DNA from: Agarivorans sp050870875 | Lineage (GTDB): Bacteria; Pseudomonadota; Gammaproteobacteria; Enterobacterales; Celerinatantimonadaceae | DNA: 64,000 nucleotides | Direction: 5' to 3' | Assembly (NCBI RefSeq): GCF_050870875.2 | Contig: NZ_CP194041.2 | Coordinates: 1,240,001 to 1,304,000, forward strand | In this document: piece after piece, positions 52,573 to 60,883 of the stretch | How positions within the stretch are numbered: the first letter of the stretch is position 1 | Layout of the letters: each line of letters starts with the position of its first letter | The notes under the pieces: model-generated | Told to the model about the DNA's origin: nothing | Database searches by the model: none | What the model saw: the letters and a program-made list of their open reading frames with translations, nothing else | Translations under genes and position numbers: made by a program

Positions 52573-53793
52573 TTAAAATCCAACCTTGGCACTTTTCGGA
52601 ACAACAACAATACCTTCTGGTGATACAGTGAAACGTTTGCGGTCTTCCTCTAAGTTTTCTCCGATGACTGTTCCGGGGGCAATTTCTGCATTTTTGTCGA
52701 TAATTGCGCGACGAATATGACAACCTTCACCAATCCGACAGTTGGCAATTAACACCGATTCACTGATCACTGAGCCGGGGCGAACATGGCTTCTAAAGCC
52801 GAGTACGCTACGATTGACTTCGGAGCCTAAGACAAAACTTCCTGCTGACACTAGGGATTGGCTAATACTTACTTTTTTATCACCGACATCTTTAAAGGTG
52901 GCAGGCGGAAGCGGCGGGTAATAAGTGTGTAACGGGAACTGGGGATTATATAACGAGAAGGGGGGCTCTTCTTCAAGCAAATCCATATGGGCAGCCCAGT
53001 ATGCGTCGAGAGTTCCTACATCACGCCAATAGCCGCTGGTGGTTTCGCCAGGGATATCATTTTGAGTAAAGTCATAAGCAAAAACTTTACCCAGAGGATA
53101 CAGTTTTGGAATAATGTCGTTGCCGAAATCATGGCTAGAATTGGGATCGACTGCGTCTTCATAGAGGGCTTCAAGCAGTACTTTTCTTTCAAACACATAG
53201 TTTCCCATCGATGCCAGTACATGATCGGGGTCACCGGGGATGGTCTTAGGATTCTGTTTGGGTTTTTCTTCGAAGCCGATCATCCGACCTTCTTCGTCAA
53301 CTTCAATAATACCGAACTGATCTGCTTGTGCTTTCGGAACTTTAATTGCCGCGACGCTTAAAGCCGCTTCTTTGCGACGATGTTCATCGACCATTTGTCG
53401 AACGTCCATCTTATAGATATGGTCACTGCCAAAAATACAGACGTGTTCCGGTTCGTTGATTTCGATAAATCGGGCATTTTGGTAAATCGCATCTGCGGTA
53501 CCGTCATACCAACGTTTACCAACTCTCATTTGTGCAGGTACGGCATCGATGAAGCGATCGGTAATTCCAGATAAGTGCCAAGCTTGGCGTAAGTGAATGT
53601 TGAGTGATTGTGATTTGAACTGGGTGAGAACGTAGATTTTTAGAAAGTCAGAGTTTACAAAATTGTTTAAAGCGAAGTCTATGAGTCGGTAACTTCCTCC
53701 AAAAGGTACCGCTGGTTTGGTTCGACTTTCGGTAAGTGGGTAGAGGCGAGTGCCTTCGCCGCCAGCGAGGATCATCGTAAGTATTCCAGCCAT
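52573..53793 (-). CDS. glgC: Glucose-1-phosphate adenylyltransferase
   Basis: Makes ADP-glucose from ATP and glucose-1-phosphate, the committed step of bacterial glycogen synthesis. The 406 residues contain the nucleotide-binding ILAGGEGTRLYPLTESRTKP, FGGSYRLIDFALNN, FGSDHIYKMDVRQMV, GFEEKPKQNP and YWRDVGTLDAYW. A left-handed beta-helix C-terminal domain follows. It is the first gene of the glgC-glgA pair. Confidence 0.95.
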   Translation of the reverse strand: MAGILTMILAGGEGTRLYPLTESRTKPAVPFGGSYRLIDFALNNFVNSDFLKIYVLTQFKSQSLNIHLRQAWHLSGITDRFIDAVPAQMRVGKRWYDGTADAIYQNARFIEINEPEHVCIFGSDHIYKMDVRQMVDEHRRKEAALSVAAIKVPKAQADQFGIIEVDEEGRMIGFEEKPKQNPKTIPGDPDHVLASMGNYVFERKVLLEALYEDAVDPNSSHDFGNDIIPKLYPLGKVFAYDFTQNDIPGETTSGYWRDVGTLDAYWAAHMDLLEEEPPFSLYNPQFPLHTYYPPLPPATFKDVGDKKVSISQSLVSAGSFVLGSEVNRSVLGFRSHVRPGSVISESVLIANCRIGEGCHIRRAIIDKNAEIAPGTVIGENLEEDRKRFTVSPEGIVVVPKSAKVGF

Positions 53794-53925
53794 TAGACCT
53801 TGTCCCTTAATTTATATGTATTTTGAAATCGTTTTCATTGTGCCTAGGTTTAGTTTGCAGATATTTACTTTAAAGTAAATAGCAGACTCTGCGTTTTAAT
53901 TAATCCGTGAGCAATTAATATTTTT

Positions 53926-54956
53926 TTAGTGACAACATCGTAAAATTTTGAATTTTTTGTTGTCAAATACGCTTTCATAGGAGGTGAAATGCTGCTTAAT
54001 TAAGGTTTCGTATTTTAGAAAACTATTGGCCACAATCCATAGCTCACCCTGTGTATTTAAGTGTTGCTTGGCTTGCGCTAGAAACCTTTCGGTGGTTTCA
54101 TACTGGGTATCGATGCCTGCATGAAAAGGCGGATTACTCACTATAAAATCAAAGCATTGTTTCACTTCCATTAAACCATCAGAAGCAATTACCGTTCCAT
54201 TTAAGTTATTTATCATTAAGGTCGCTTGGCTACTGGCGATAGCGTATGCACTTACATCGAGCAGGCTGATATCGATTTCATACAATAGTGCTTGGCTTGC
54301 ACCAATAATGCCCGCGCCACAACCGAAATCGAGCACCTTACCGTGAAGTGGCGGCAAATGCTCGAGCAAAAGTTGACTGCCATCATCGAGTTTACCGTGA
54401 TTAAATACGCCAGGTAGTGAACTGACTTTCAATCGCGTTTCACCTAATTGAACTTCAAATGTGCTATCCCAATGCTCGGGCAGAAAACCAGGGCGACTTG
54501 CTGCAGTTGTCCGTAATACAGGCCACAACGTCGGGCACTATCTATCTTATTCAGCCTCACTCCAAATTCAGCCAACATTTTTTCACAGCTTTTTACGCCA
54601 GTTCGGTTTTCTCCTATCACAAAAATATCGGCACCTACTTTTAGCTGTGGCAGTAAGCAAGCGAATAAGTAAGCCGCTTCCTGTTTCGACTTGGGCATGT
54701 AAAACAATAGTGCGTCACTATGGGTCGCTAACTTTGGAGTCGCCGAAAACTGACTGTTTATTTTGGGATCTGCGATCGATTGAAAATAGCTAAATTGGCC
54801 ATAATGGCTGCAACATAGTTGCAATGAGGCAACTTGTTCTAACAGCTCTTTGGGGTAGTTATCGTAGAGTTGGCCTGCAACCACTAAATGTTGTTGTACA
54901 AATAAATCTTGATGACGGGCTAGTACTTGACTAGTTGGGTGCAGTGAGCTGTTCAT
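53926..54956 (-). pseudogene. rsmC: 16S rRNA m2G1207 methyltransferase with a one-base frameshift
   Basis: RsmC methylates G1207 of 16S rRNA. Two overlapping frames together give a full RsmC: an N-terminal part from ATG 54956 (NSSLHPTSQVLARHQDLF to SARRCGLYYGQLQQ) and a C-terminal part resuming at SRPGFLPEHWDSTFEVQL, with VLDFGCGAGIIG and the catalytic IVSNPPFHAG. The break is near 54497-54503; adding one base to the short A run (minus strand CAGCAAG) would restore one frame of 343 codons, exactly the E. coli length. Without it the N-terminal product stops after 170 residues. The rest is intact with no other damage, so a sequencing error, recent mutation or programmed slippage are all possible. 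Confidence 0.85.
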
Positions 54957-55273
54957 AGTTTGGCTTTGGTTACTCAGTTTTGTGGCCGCAATAATAGAAA
55001 CTTTTGCCGAAAAAGGCTATCTCATCACGGCTTCTGCGGATTTATTTTTCAGGTTACTTGACTTTTTATACAAGCTAAGCAAACTAGCTAGCAGCTATTC
55101 GTTTTATTAAGGATACTTCCTGTTGCCATATGTTATAGAGTTTAAAAAGTATAAACGGCCCGCAATTAAACGCGGGTGGTTAATGGCTGGGTGTGAGTAA
55201 AACGTAACAACTTTTTTGAACCCGGCCACTGTGACCGGGTTTTTTTATTTTTGATGTAAGTGATGGAGCGGGC
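54957..55273. other. dapA leader and divergent control region
   Basis: The 317 bases between rsmC and dapA contain no recognisable gene. Two hairpins lie here: CCCGC/GCGGG at 55159-55176, and the terminator at 55219-55247. TGGCTGGGT (55184-55192) is complementary to the terminator's 5' arm, ACCCGGCCA (55220-55228, one G-U), and could act as an antiterminator. No leader peptide rich in lysine codons and no lysine-riboswitch consensus is visible. Confidence 0.55.
55219..55247 (+). terminator. Intrinsic terminator in the dapA leader
   Basis: AACCCGG/CCGGGTT hairpin followed by seven T, 27 bases upstream of the dapA start. Since no plus-strand gene precedes it, it is either an attenuator for dapA or the end of a small RNA. 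Confidence 0.75.
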
Positions 55274-56146
55274 ATGTTTAGAGGATCGATTGTAGCGTTG
55301 GTGACGCCCTTTATTGAAGGCAAAGTAGATTATGCGGCGATTCGCGAGTTAGTTGAATGGCATATTAATCAAGGTACCCATGGTATTGTTCCGGTCGGAA
55401 CCACCGGCGAGAGCCCAACCTTAAGCCACGATGAGCACATCGCTGTGGTGAAAACAGTGGTTGAGCAGGCGAAAGGGCGGGTTCCAGTGATTGCTGGTGC
55501 GGGGTCGAATAACCCACTTGAGGCGATTGAATATACCAAAGCTGCACAGCTAGCCGGCGCTGATGCCACCTTGCACGTGGCGGGTTACTATAATCGGCCG
55601 AACCAAGACGGTTTGTATCAGCATTTTAAAATGCTCCACGATGCTACCGATATTCCGATTGTTTTATACAATATTCCACCACGAGCGGTGGTTGACCTGA
55701 GCCCTGTTACCATGGCTAAACTGGCACAGTTGCCGCGGATTGTTGGCGTGAAAGATGCCACTGGCGATTTGTCTCGCCCTTTGTTTGAGCGTCAGTTAAT
55801 CGCCGATGATTTCTGTTGGTTAAGTGGTGAAGATGCGACCGCTGTTTCTTATAATGTGAGTGGTGGACAAGGCTGCATTTCGGTGACGGCCAACGTGGCT
55901 CCTAAACTGTGCGCGCAAATGCAACAAGCCACCTTAGACGGGGATTATGCGAAAGCCAGTCAAATTCAAGATAAATTGCTGCCCTTGCATCAAGCAATGT
56001 TTATTGAACCGAGCCCGGCGGGTGCGAAATATGCGATTTCATTGCTAAACAAGTGTCAAGAAGAATGTCGTTTACCGGTGACGGCTTTATCCGAGAGTAC
56101 TAAAAATCGTATTCGCCAAGCGATGCAAGCACTCGAATTAATTTAG
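55274..56146 (+). CDS. dapA: 4-hydroxy-tetrahydrodipicolinate synthase
   Basis: First enzyme of the diaminopimelate/lysine branch, condensing pyruvate with aspartate semialdehyde. At 290 residues it matches E. coli DapA (292). The pyruvate-binding loop VPVGTTGESPTLSHDEH, the proton-relay tyrosine at 132 in VLYNIPPRAV and the Schiff-base lysine at 160 in GVKDATGD are all present. GGAG precedes ATG 55274. It is followed by a strong terminator, so it is transcribed alone, and the leader upstream suggests attenuation. Confidence 0.96.
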   Translation: MFRGSIVALVTPFIEGKVDYAAIRELVEWHINQGTHGIVPVGTTGESPTLSHDEHIAVVKTVVEQAKGRVPVIAGAGSNNPLEAIEYTKAAQLAGADATLHVAGYYNRPNQDGLYQHFKMLHDATDIPIVLYNIPPRAVVDLSPVTMAKLAQLPRIVGVKDATGDLSRPLFERQLIADDFCWLSGEDATAVSYNVSGGQGCISVTANVAPKLCAQMQQATLDGDYAKASQIQDKLLPLHQAMFIEPSPAGAKYAISLLNKCQEECRLPVTALSESTKNRIRQAMQALELI

Positions 56147-56163
56147 TCGCCTTCGCTTTCCCT

Positions 56164-56188
56164 AAGCCGAGCATGCTCGGCTTTTTTT
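56164..56188 (+). terminator. Terminator after dapA
   Basis: AAGCCGAG-CATG-CTCGGCTT is a perfect hairpin followed by a T run, 17 bases past the stop. Confidence 0.93.
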
Positions 56189-56256
56189 GGGCTGTATAAG
56201 TCTAAATATCCCTTTTGCTATACTTCTAGCTACTAGCCGCTTATTAAGGATGGGTT

Positions 56257-57030
56257 GTGGTGGAAATTGATTTAGTAGGTTTTTTTCATCAGGTGGTTGA
56301 AGATGATAGCGGTTATTGGTTATTCCAAGCGGCGGAGGGTTTAGTCAGTGTAAAATACCCTTGGCAAGGTCAAGATTTGGAAAGCTTACCGGTAGAGCAA
56401 TGGTTAAAACGGGTTGACTCTCGTTGCCGGAGTGCTTTTCAACAAGCCTTGTACGCTAGCTTATCGGCGAATACCGCCTTTACTTGCCATTACTGCCACA
56501 CTGAAGACGAGTGGCTGCGTATTCATGGCGTGCCAATGGCGATCCAAGGGAAGCAAGTCTTACTGGCGAGTGTACTCCCGCTAACGATCCCTTTAATTAA
56601 TGATGAAGCGAAGTTACGTGATCCGCAAAGTGGCTTACTGTCGGCGTCTTTATTCCGCGAACTGTTGATTCAGGCGATGCGCTTAAGTCATCGTAATCAA
56701 GAGCCTTTCGCCATTCTCACCCTGCATTATTTAAGTGATGATGCCGCTTTGGTATGTGCCATCGTTGCCAAGGTATTACAGCAGCAATTACGCCGTTCAG
56801 ACAGTATTGCTCAGTTTAGTGATGGCGAGTTAATCGCCTTGCTTTACGGTGCCAGTCAAACCGCTGCCGCCGCCATCGCTGAAAAACTCAGCTCGCAGTT
56901 ACAGCAACAGCTACAAGGCGTGTCGTTGGATAGCTTCCAGCTGGGTTGGGCATACTACCCAGAACATGGTGATAACGCTGATACCTTGTTAGCGCATCGT
57001 TTAGATATTAAGCAGCAGCTCAGCTTCTAA
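56257..57030 (+). CDS. PAS-like protein with degenerate GGDEF domain
   Basis: A 257-residue cytoplasmic protein. The first 115 residues resemble a PAS sensor. From LRDPQSGLLSASLFRELLIQ (the GGDEF-entry motif D-x-LTGL-x-N-R in altered form) onward it folds like a GGDEF domain. The signature motif is SDGEL at 188-192 instead of GGDEF, with RRSD in the inhibitory-site position. It is thus unlikely to synthesise cyclic di-GMP; it could bind it or act by protein contacts. GTG 56257 or GTG 56260 are the possible starts, with AAGGA upstream. Confidence 0.72.
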   Translation: MVEIDLVGFFHQVVEDDSGYWLFQAAEGLVSVKYPWQGQDLESLPVEQWLKRVDSRCRSAFQQALYASLSANTAFTCHYCHTEDEWLRIHGVPMAIQGKQVLLASVLPLTIPLINDEAKLRDPQSGLLSASLFRELLIQAMRLSHRNQEPFAILTLHYLSDDAALVCAIVAKVLQQQLRRSDSIAQFSDGELIALLYGASQTAAAAIAEKLSSQLQQQLQGVSLDSFQLGWAYYPEHGDNADTLLAHRLDIKQQLSF

Positions 57031-57072
57031 TTAATATCTGTTTAGCTCAGATTTTGAGTGGGTACTTGTGGC

Positions 57073-57933
57073 CTAAATCGGTAGTTTAACTTGGCATAAA
57101 GTTGCTGCTCTGCCCGTGTATTTTGAGTCAAAATAGTAGACATGGCCCGATGATTGTCGTTGCTTATCTTGAATGGAGGTCACTGCAATCGTGCTAAGTT
57201 GAGGTCCAATAAAGCAGCATTTGCTAACTAACTTACTGGGAAGTTGATAACTATCAACAATTCGTCGTTGTTCCAGATCGAATCTGAGTAGTTTACCGGA
57301 ATCAATACCAGCCAACCAATAGCCAGCTTGGGAATCAAACATTGCCCCATCGGGCCTAAAATCCAAATCAGTGGTATTTAAGAACTTGCGATGATCAAGG
57401 ATCTGGCCAGTTTGTTGGTCATATGCACATTGCCATATTTGCTGTTCTGTCGGGAACGAATCCGAATACATGAGGGTTTTCCCATCGGGAGCGAAGGCCA
57501 TTCCGTTAACGGTATATAGCGAGGACACCTGTTGGCTGACTGAGCCATCTAAGTCCATTCTGTAAATCGATGCTCGGCCATCAAGTGACTGACTGCCAAA
57601 CCACCATCGACCCAAGTTGTCGCAGCAAGATTCATTAAAGCGATTATTGGTTTGGTCGGCTTCAAGCTCCTGTAGCTTGACGTAGTTATGGTTGTTGGGG
57701 CTTAAATAACCGAGCTGATTTTCTAGTGCGAGCAAAATTGCGCCAGATTGATGTAAGGTGAGACAACCAACCTCTTCAAACAAAAATACTTCGGAATACT
57801 GCTGGATGGTGAAGTCATAGAAGCATACTTTTTTGGCTTTGATATCTGCCCAGATTAACCGGTTGCGGCTTGCGTCCCAAAGCGGACTTTCTCCGAGTTG
57901 ATTCGCTGGGCAATCTAAAACGTGAACCGACAT
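57073..57933 (-). CDS. SMP-30/gluconolactonase family protein
   Basis: A 286-residue six-bladed beta-propeller lactonase-like protein. The metal-ligand glutamate lies in LGESPLWDASRNRLIWADI, the asparagine region in NNRFNESCCDNLGRWWFGS, the asparagine in YTVNGMAFAPDGKTLMYSDS and the aspartate near FRPDGAMFDSQAGYWLAG. Members hydrolyse sugar lactones such as gluconolactone or L-arabinolactone. The sugar cannot be read here. A lactonase for the sugar-acid cluster at 18.7-28 kb is conceivable but not linked by position. Confidence 0.83.
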   Translation of the reverse strand: MSVHVLDCPANQLGESPLWDASRNRLIWADIKAKKVCFYDFTIQQYSEVFLFEEVGCLTLHQSGAILLALENQLGYLSPNNHNYVKLQELEADQTNNRFNESCCDNLGRWWFGSQSLDGRASIYRMDLDGSVSQQVSSLYTVNGMAFAPDGKTLMYSDSFPTEQQIWQCAYDQQTGQILDHRKFLNTTDLDFRPDGAMFDSQAGYWLAGIDSGKLLRFDLEQRRIVDSYQLPSKLVSKCCFIGPQLSTIAVTSIQDKQRQSSGHVYYFDSKYTGRAATLCQVKLPI

Positions 57934-58197
57934 GGGGCGTTATTTCCTTGAATAGATCTGTTGTTGGCAATTGAATAGGGGTAATTTGCTTTAAAAACAA
58001 ATCATTATCAAGTGAAAGTCGGGATGATTGTTTTAAGAACTGAATTTGAACTTTTACTTTATGATCTACGGTACTCGACCTGCGTTATGTCTGCATATGG
58101 CCGTAGTTTGCGAGCAGATTGCCCAGTTTTAGTTGGCGCTTTCGATATCATTTTTATTGGTAAAAGAGCGGTGTATGTTTACAGGAGCCTTGACTCT

Positions 58198-58536
58198 TCA
58201 GGCTCTTGCTAGCAGTTGTGGACCACGAGTGCCTTTTTCTTCCATGTATTGATAATACAGGCGAATATGGGTTGCCGATTGGTCGACACTGGCGCCCATG
58301 GCCTCGCGGATCTGTTTACGATTGGCTTGTTTTGCATCATCGCTATCACGCAGCTGGGTTGCGGTTAAACCGGGTTTTACATCGTTATTGCCAAATACAG
58401 CGGAGCCGGGGTTGCTCATTTGTCGCCGTGCCGTATATTCGGTTAAGGTTTGCCGAGGCGCCGTATTTTCTATTCGTTCTCGAGCTTTATAGACGGATTC
58501 GAATGAGGCAGCTTGTAAATTGTAATTAACTTGCAT
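58198..58536 (-). CDS. Small hydrophilic protein of unknown function
   Basis: A 112-residue protein with AAGG nine bases before ATG 58536. It is highly polar, glutamine- and arginine-rich, without membrane segment or cysteines, and probably partly disordered (MQVNYNLQAASFESVYKA, then RIENTAPRQTLTEYTARRQ). I recognise no domain. The good ribosome site and lack of a competing gene favour it being real. Confidence 0.55.
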   Translation of the reverse strand: MQVNYNLQAASFESVYKARERIENTAPRQTLTEYTARRQMSNPGSAVFGNNDVKPGLTATQLRDSDDAKQANRKQIREAMGASVDQSATHIRLYYQYMEEKGTRGPQLLARA

Positions 58537-58616
58537 AGAGAGCGACCTTGCCGATGAATTAGATACTTTATTGATCCGCTAATTTATCGGCCAATTGTCA
58601 TTCATCTTTAGGATTA

Positions 58617-59318
58617 TTAGCTGCAGGCTAAGTAATGAGCAATGTGCGCATTAGCTGGATGCGCTGCTAAGTGCTCGGTTGCGGCGAATTGACGAGTCTG
58701 ACCTTGTTCTATAAATGCTACTCGCTTGGCGACGCGCTGCGCATCTTGCCATTGGTGAGTGACCATGAGCACTGCAAATTGCCATTGCTTGGCTAAATCT
58801 TTCACTAAATCTAAGCATTCTAGGCGTAGCACAGGGTCGAGGGCACTAAAGGGCTCATCGAGTAATAAAATTGGTTGCTGGCGCAATAAGCAACGCGCTA
58901 AGGCCGCGCGTTGTTGTTGCCCACCAGAGACTTGGTCGGGGCGTTTGTCGAGCAGACTCGTAATGCCTAAGCTGGAGGCAACTTCATGTAGCTGTTGCTG
59001 TTGCAGTTGGGTGAGCTTGAGTGCAGGGCTAATGCCCAAGGCGATGTTTTGTTCTAAGCTCAGATGATGAAACAAATTATGTTGCTGGAACAACGAGGTG
59101 ACAGGGCGCTGCGCGATTGCTAGGCTTAACAAGTCTTGCTCTTGCCAAGTGAGTTGGCCTGCACTCGGCTTGACAAAGCCAGCGATCAGCTCCAATAACG
59201 TACTTTTACCACTGCCACTGGCACCTAGTAGCGCGACTACTTCACCCGCTTCAACGGTTAATTGATAAGTGAACGGTTGCTGTTGCCGAAGGCAAGTGAG
59301 TTGTTCAATTTTTAACAT
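58617..59318 (-). CDS. thiQ: Thiamine ABC transporter ATP-binding protein
   Basis: ATPase of the thiamine/TPP importer. The 233 residues show the Walker A loop LLGASGSGKSTLLELIAGF, the Q-loop region TSLFQQHNLFHHLSLEQNI, the signature VSGGQQQRAALARCLLRQQP and the Walker B ILLLDEPFSALDP, with the H-loop in MVTHQWQDAQR. It overlaps the end of thiP by 14 bases, so the two are translationally coupled. It is the last gene of thiB-thiP-thiQ. Confidence 0.92.
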   Translation of the reverse strand: MLKIEQLTCLRQQQPFTYQLTVEAGEVVALLGASGSGKSTLLELIAGFVKPSAGQLTWQEQDLLSLAIAQRPVTSLFQQHNLFHHLSLEQNIALGISPALKLTQLQQQQLHEVASSLGITSLLDKRPDQVSGGQQQRAALARCLLRQQPILLLDEPFSALDPVLRLECLDLVKDLAKQWQFAVLMVTHQWQDAQRVAKRVAFIEQGQTRQFAATEHLAAHPANAHIAHYLACS

Positions 59319-60873
59319 GCTTGCGCCCTAAACTGATATCGAGTAATAAAAATATAGCGCCGCAAAGGAGTAATAGGATCAAAGCGGTGGCACTGGCTAA
59401 GGCATACTGATAGCTGCCGAGTTGTTGGTAGAGTAACAGCGGCAAGCTGACCACATCAACATTCCCAATCAATGCGATTACCCCCATATCTCCCAGCGAC
59501 AATACCATGCATAAACCTAAAGCCATGCTTAGCGGTTTACGCAGCAGGGGCCACGCGAGGTAGCGCACCTGACTGGTGAAGGGCAGTGCTAAGCTTAGAC
59601 TCAACTTACGATACTGATTTAGCATATCGTTGAGTGCTGGTTTCATGCTACGAATAAAAAATGGCAAGCTCATTAAGGCGTTAATCAGGGCGACTAAGTA
59701 TTGGGTGTAATGGTCGATGTTAGCGCGGCTGATAAGTAGGAAAAATAGCCCAGTGGTAATCACCATCGCTGGTGTTAACAACATAATTGATGCCAGTAGT
59801 TCCTGCAATTTACTGGTATGTTGCCGGCGTTGTTGCTGTTGGTTATTTGCATATTGGACGAGTAAAGCGGTGCCTAATAGTAGCACCCATAGGCAGCTTT
59901 GCAGAGCAATATTGAGCGACCAGTAGGTGCTATTGAGCCACAGCTGCCAAGGGAGTTGCTGCCAGTTTAACTGCTGCAGCGGACTAAAAATGCCGATAAT
60001 GACTGATAGAATAAATAAATAGTAGAACGCAATCAGTAGGCGATAGCTACTGCGTTGTCGGGCGCTTGTAGGCATTGGTTCCAGGTAGGACTGCTGCAAG
60101 CGGAGCGCATCATTTTGTTCTCGCCCGAGCAAGAGCCAGCCAAGACTGGCAGCAATCAGTAATTGTAACAATGCGCATTGCAGTGCAAAGAGCGGGTCAA
60201 AGTCGTAGCGTAAGGCTTGATAAATCGCCACCTCAAGCGTGGTACTTTTAGGGCCTCCTCCCAACGCTAATACGATGGTGAAGCTGCCAAAACAAAGTAG
60301 AAAAACTAGGCCAAACAAGCCGTTGAGGCGGGAGCGTAGCAACGGCCATTCGATATTGCACCAGCGTTGCCAGTCACTAAAACCTAGCTGTTTCGCTTGG
60401 CGCCAATAGCTGGCGGGGACATCGTTTAGTTGCAGGTAGCAATAGCGGGCGACTAAGGGCATATTGAGAAAACAATGAGCCAATAAAATACCGGGTAAAC
60501 CGTATATATTCCACGAAAATGGGCTCAAGTGTTGCAAAAATCCATTATGTCCAAAACTTCCGACACATCCTAGTACCACTAAAATCACTGGACTGACAAA
60601 ACACAAATTGGCTAAACGTAATTGCCATGGGATGGTTTTGCTGGGTAGATAAAACCAGGCTCGGGCGACTAATACCCCGCCAACACAGGATAGTAATGCC
60701 GAGAGTAAGGCTTGCCATAGGCTAAAGCGTAGCACTCGCCAAAGGTAGGGGGCGTGAAAGGCTGACCAACTTAGCGCTGTTGCTTGTTCGGCTAAGCCAT
60801 AGAACGCGGCGACCACGATCAAACAGATCACCGTGGTCGCGCTGTAGCCGAGAAGGGCGGGAAGTTTAGACAC
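59305..60873 (-). CDS. thiP: Thiamine ABC transporter permease
   Basis: A 522-residue integral membrane protein with about 12 helices in two homologous halves, the usual fused permease of thiamine importers. Each half carries an ABC coupling loop: YWRQAKQLGFSDWQRWCNIE in the first and YRKLSLSLALPFTSQVRYLA in the second. The segment GSFTIVLALGGGPKSTTLEV is typical of ThiP. It is 10 bases downstream of thiB. Confidence 0.92.
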   Translation of the reverse strand: MSKLPALLGYSATTVICLIVVAAFYGLAEQATALSWSAFHAPYLWRVLRFSLWQALLSALLSCVGGVLVARAWFYLPSKTIPWQLRLANLCFVSPVILVVLGCVGSFGHNGFLQHLSPFSWNIYGLPGILLAHCFLNMPLVARYCYLQLNDVPASYWRQAKQLGFSDWQRWCNIEWPLLRSRLNGLFGLVFLLCFGSFTIVLALGGGPKSTTLEVAIYQALRYDFDPLFALQCALLQLLIAASLGWLLLGREQNDALRLQQSYLEPMPTSARQRSSYRLLIAFYYLFILSVIIGIFSPLQQLNWQQLPWQLWLNSTYWSLNIALQSCLWVLLLGTALLVQYANNQQQQRRQHTSKLQELLASIMLLTPAMVITTGLFFLLISRANIDHYTQYLVALINALMSLPFFIRSMKPALNDMLNQYRKLSLSLALPFTSQVRYLAWPLLRKPLSMALGLCMVLSLGDMGVIALIGNVDVVSLPLLLYQQLGSYQYALASATALILLLLCGAIFLLLDISLGRKHVKN

Positions 60874-60883
60874 CGAGGTTCGT

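Noticed and set aside
54461..54793. Plus-strand frames opposite rsmC
   Set aside because: They read through conserved RsmC codons in reverse and have no ribosome site.
55144..55260. Lysine riboswitch before dapA
   Set aside because: The leader is too short and lacks the five-helix consensus; only a terminator and a possible antiterminator are supported.
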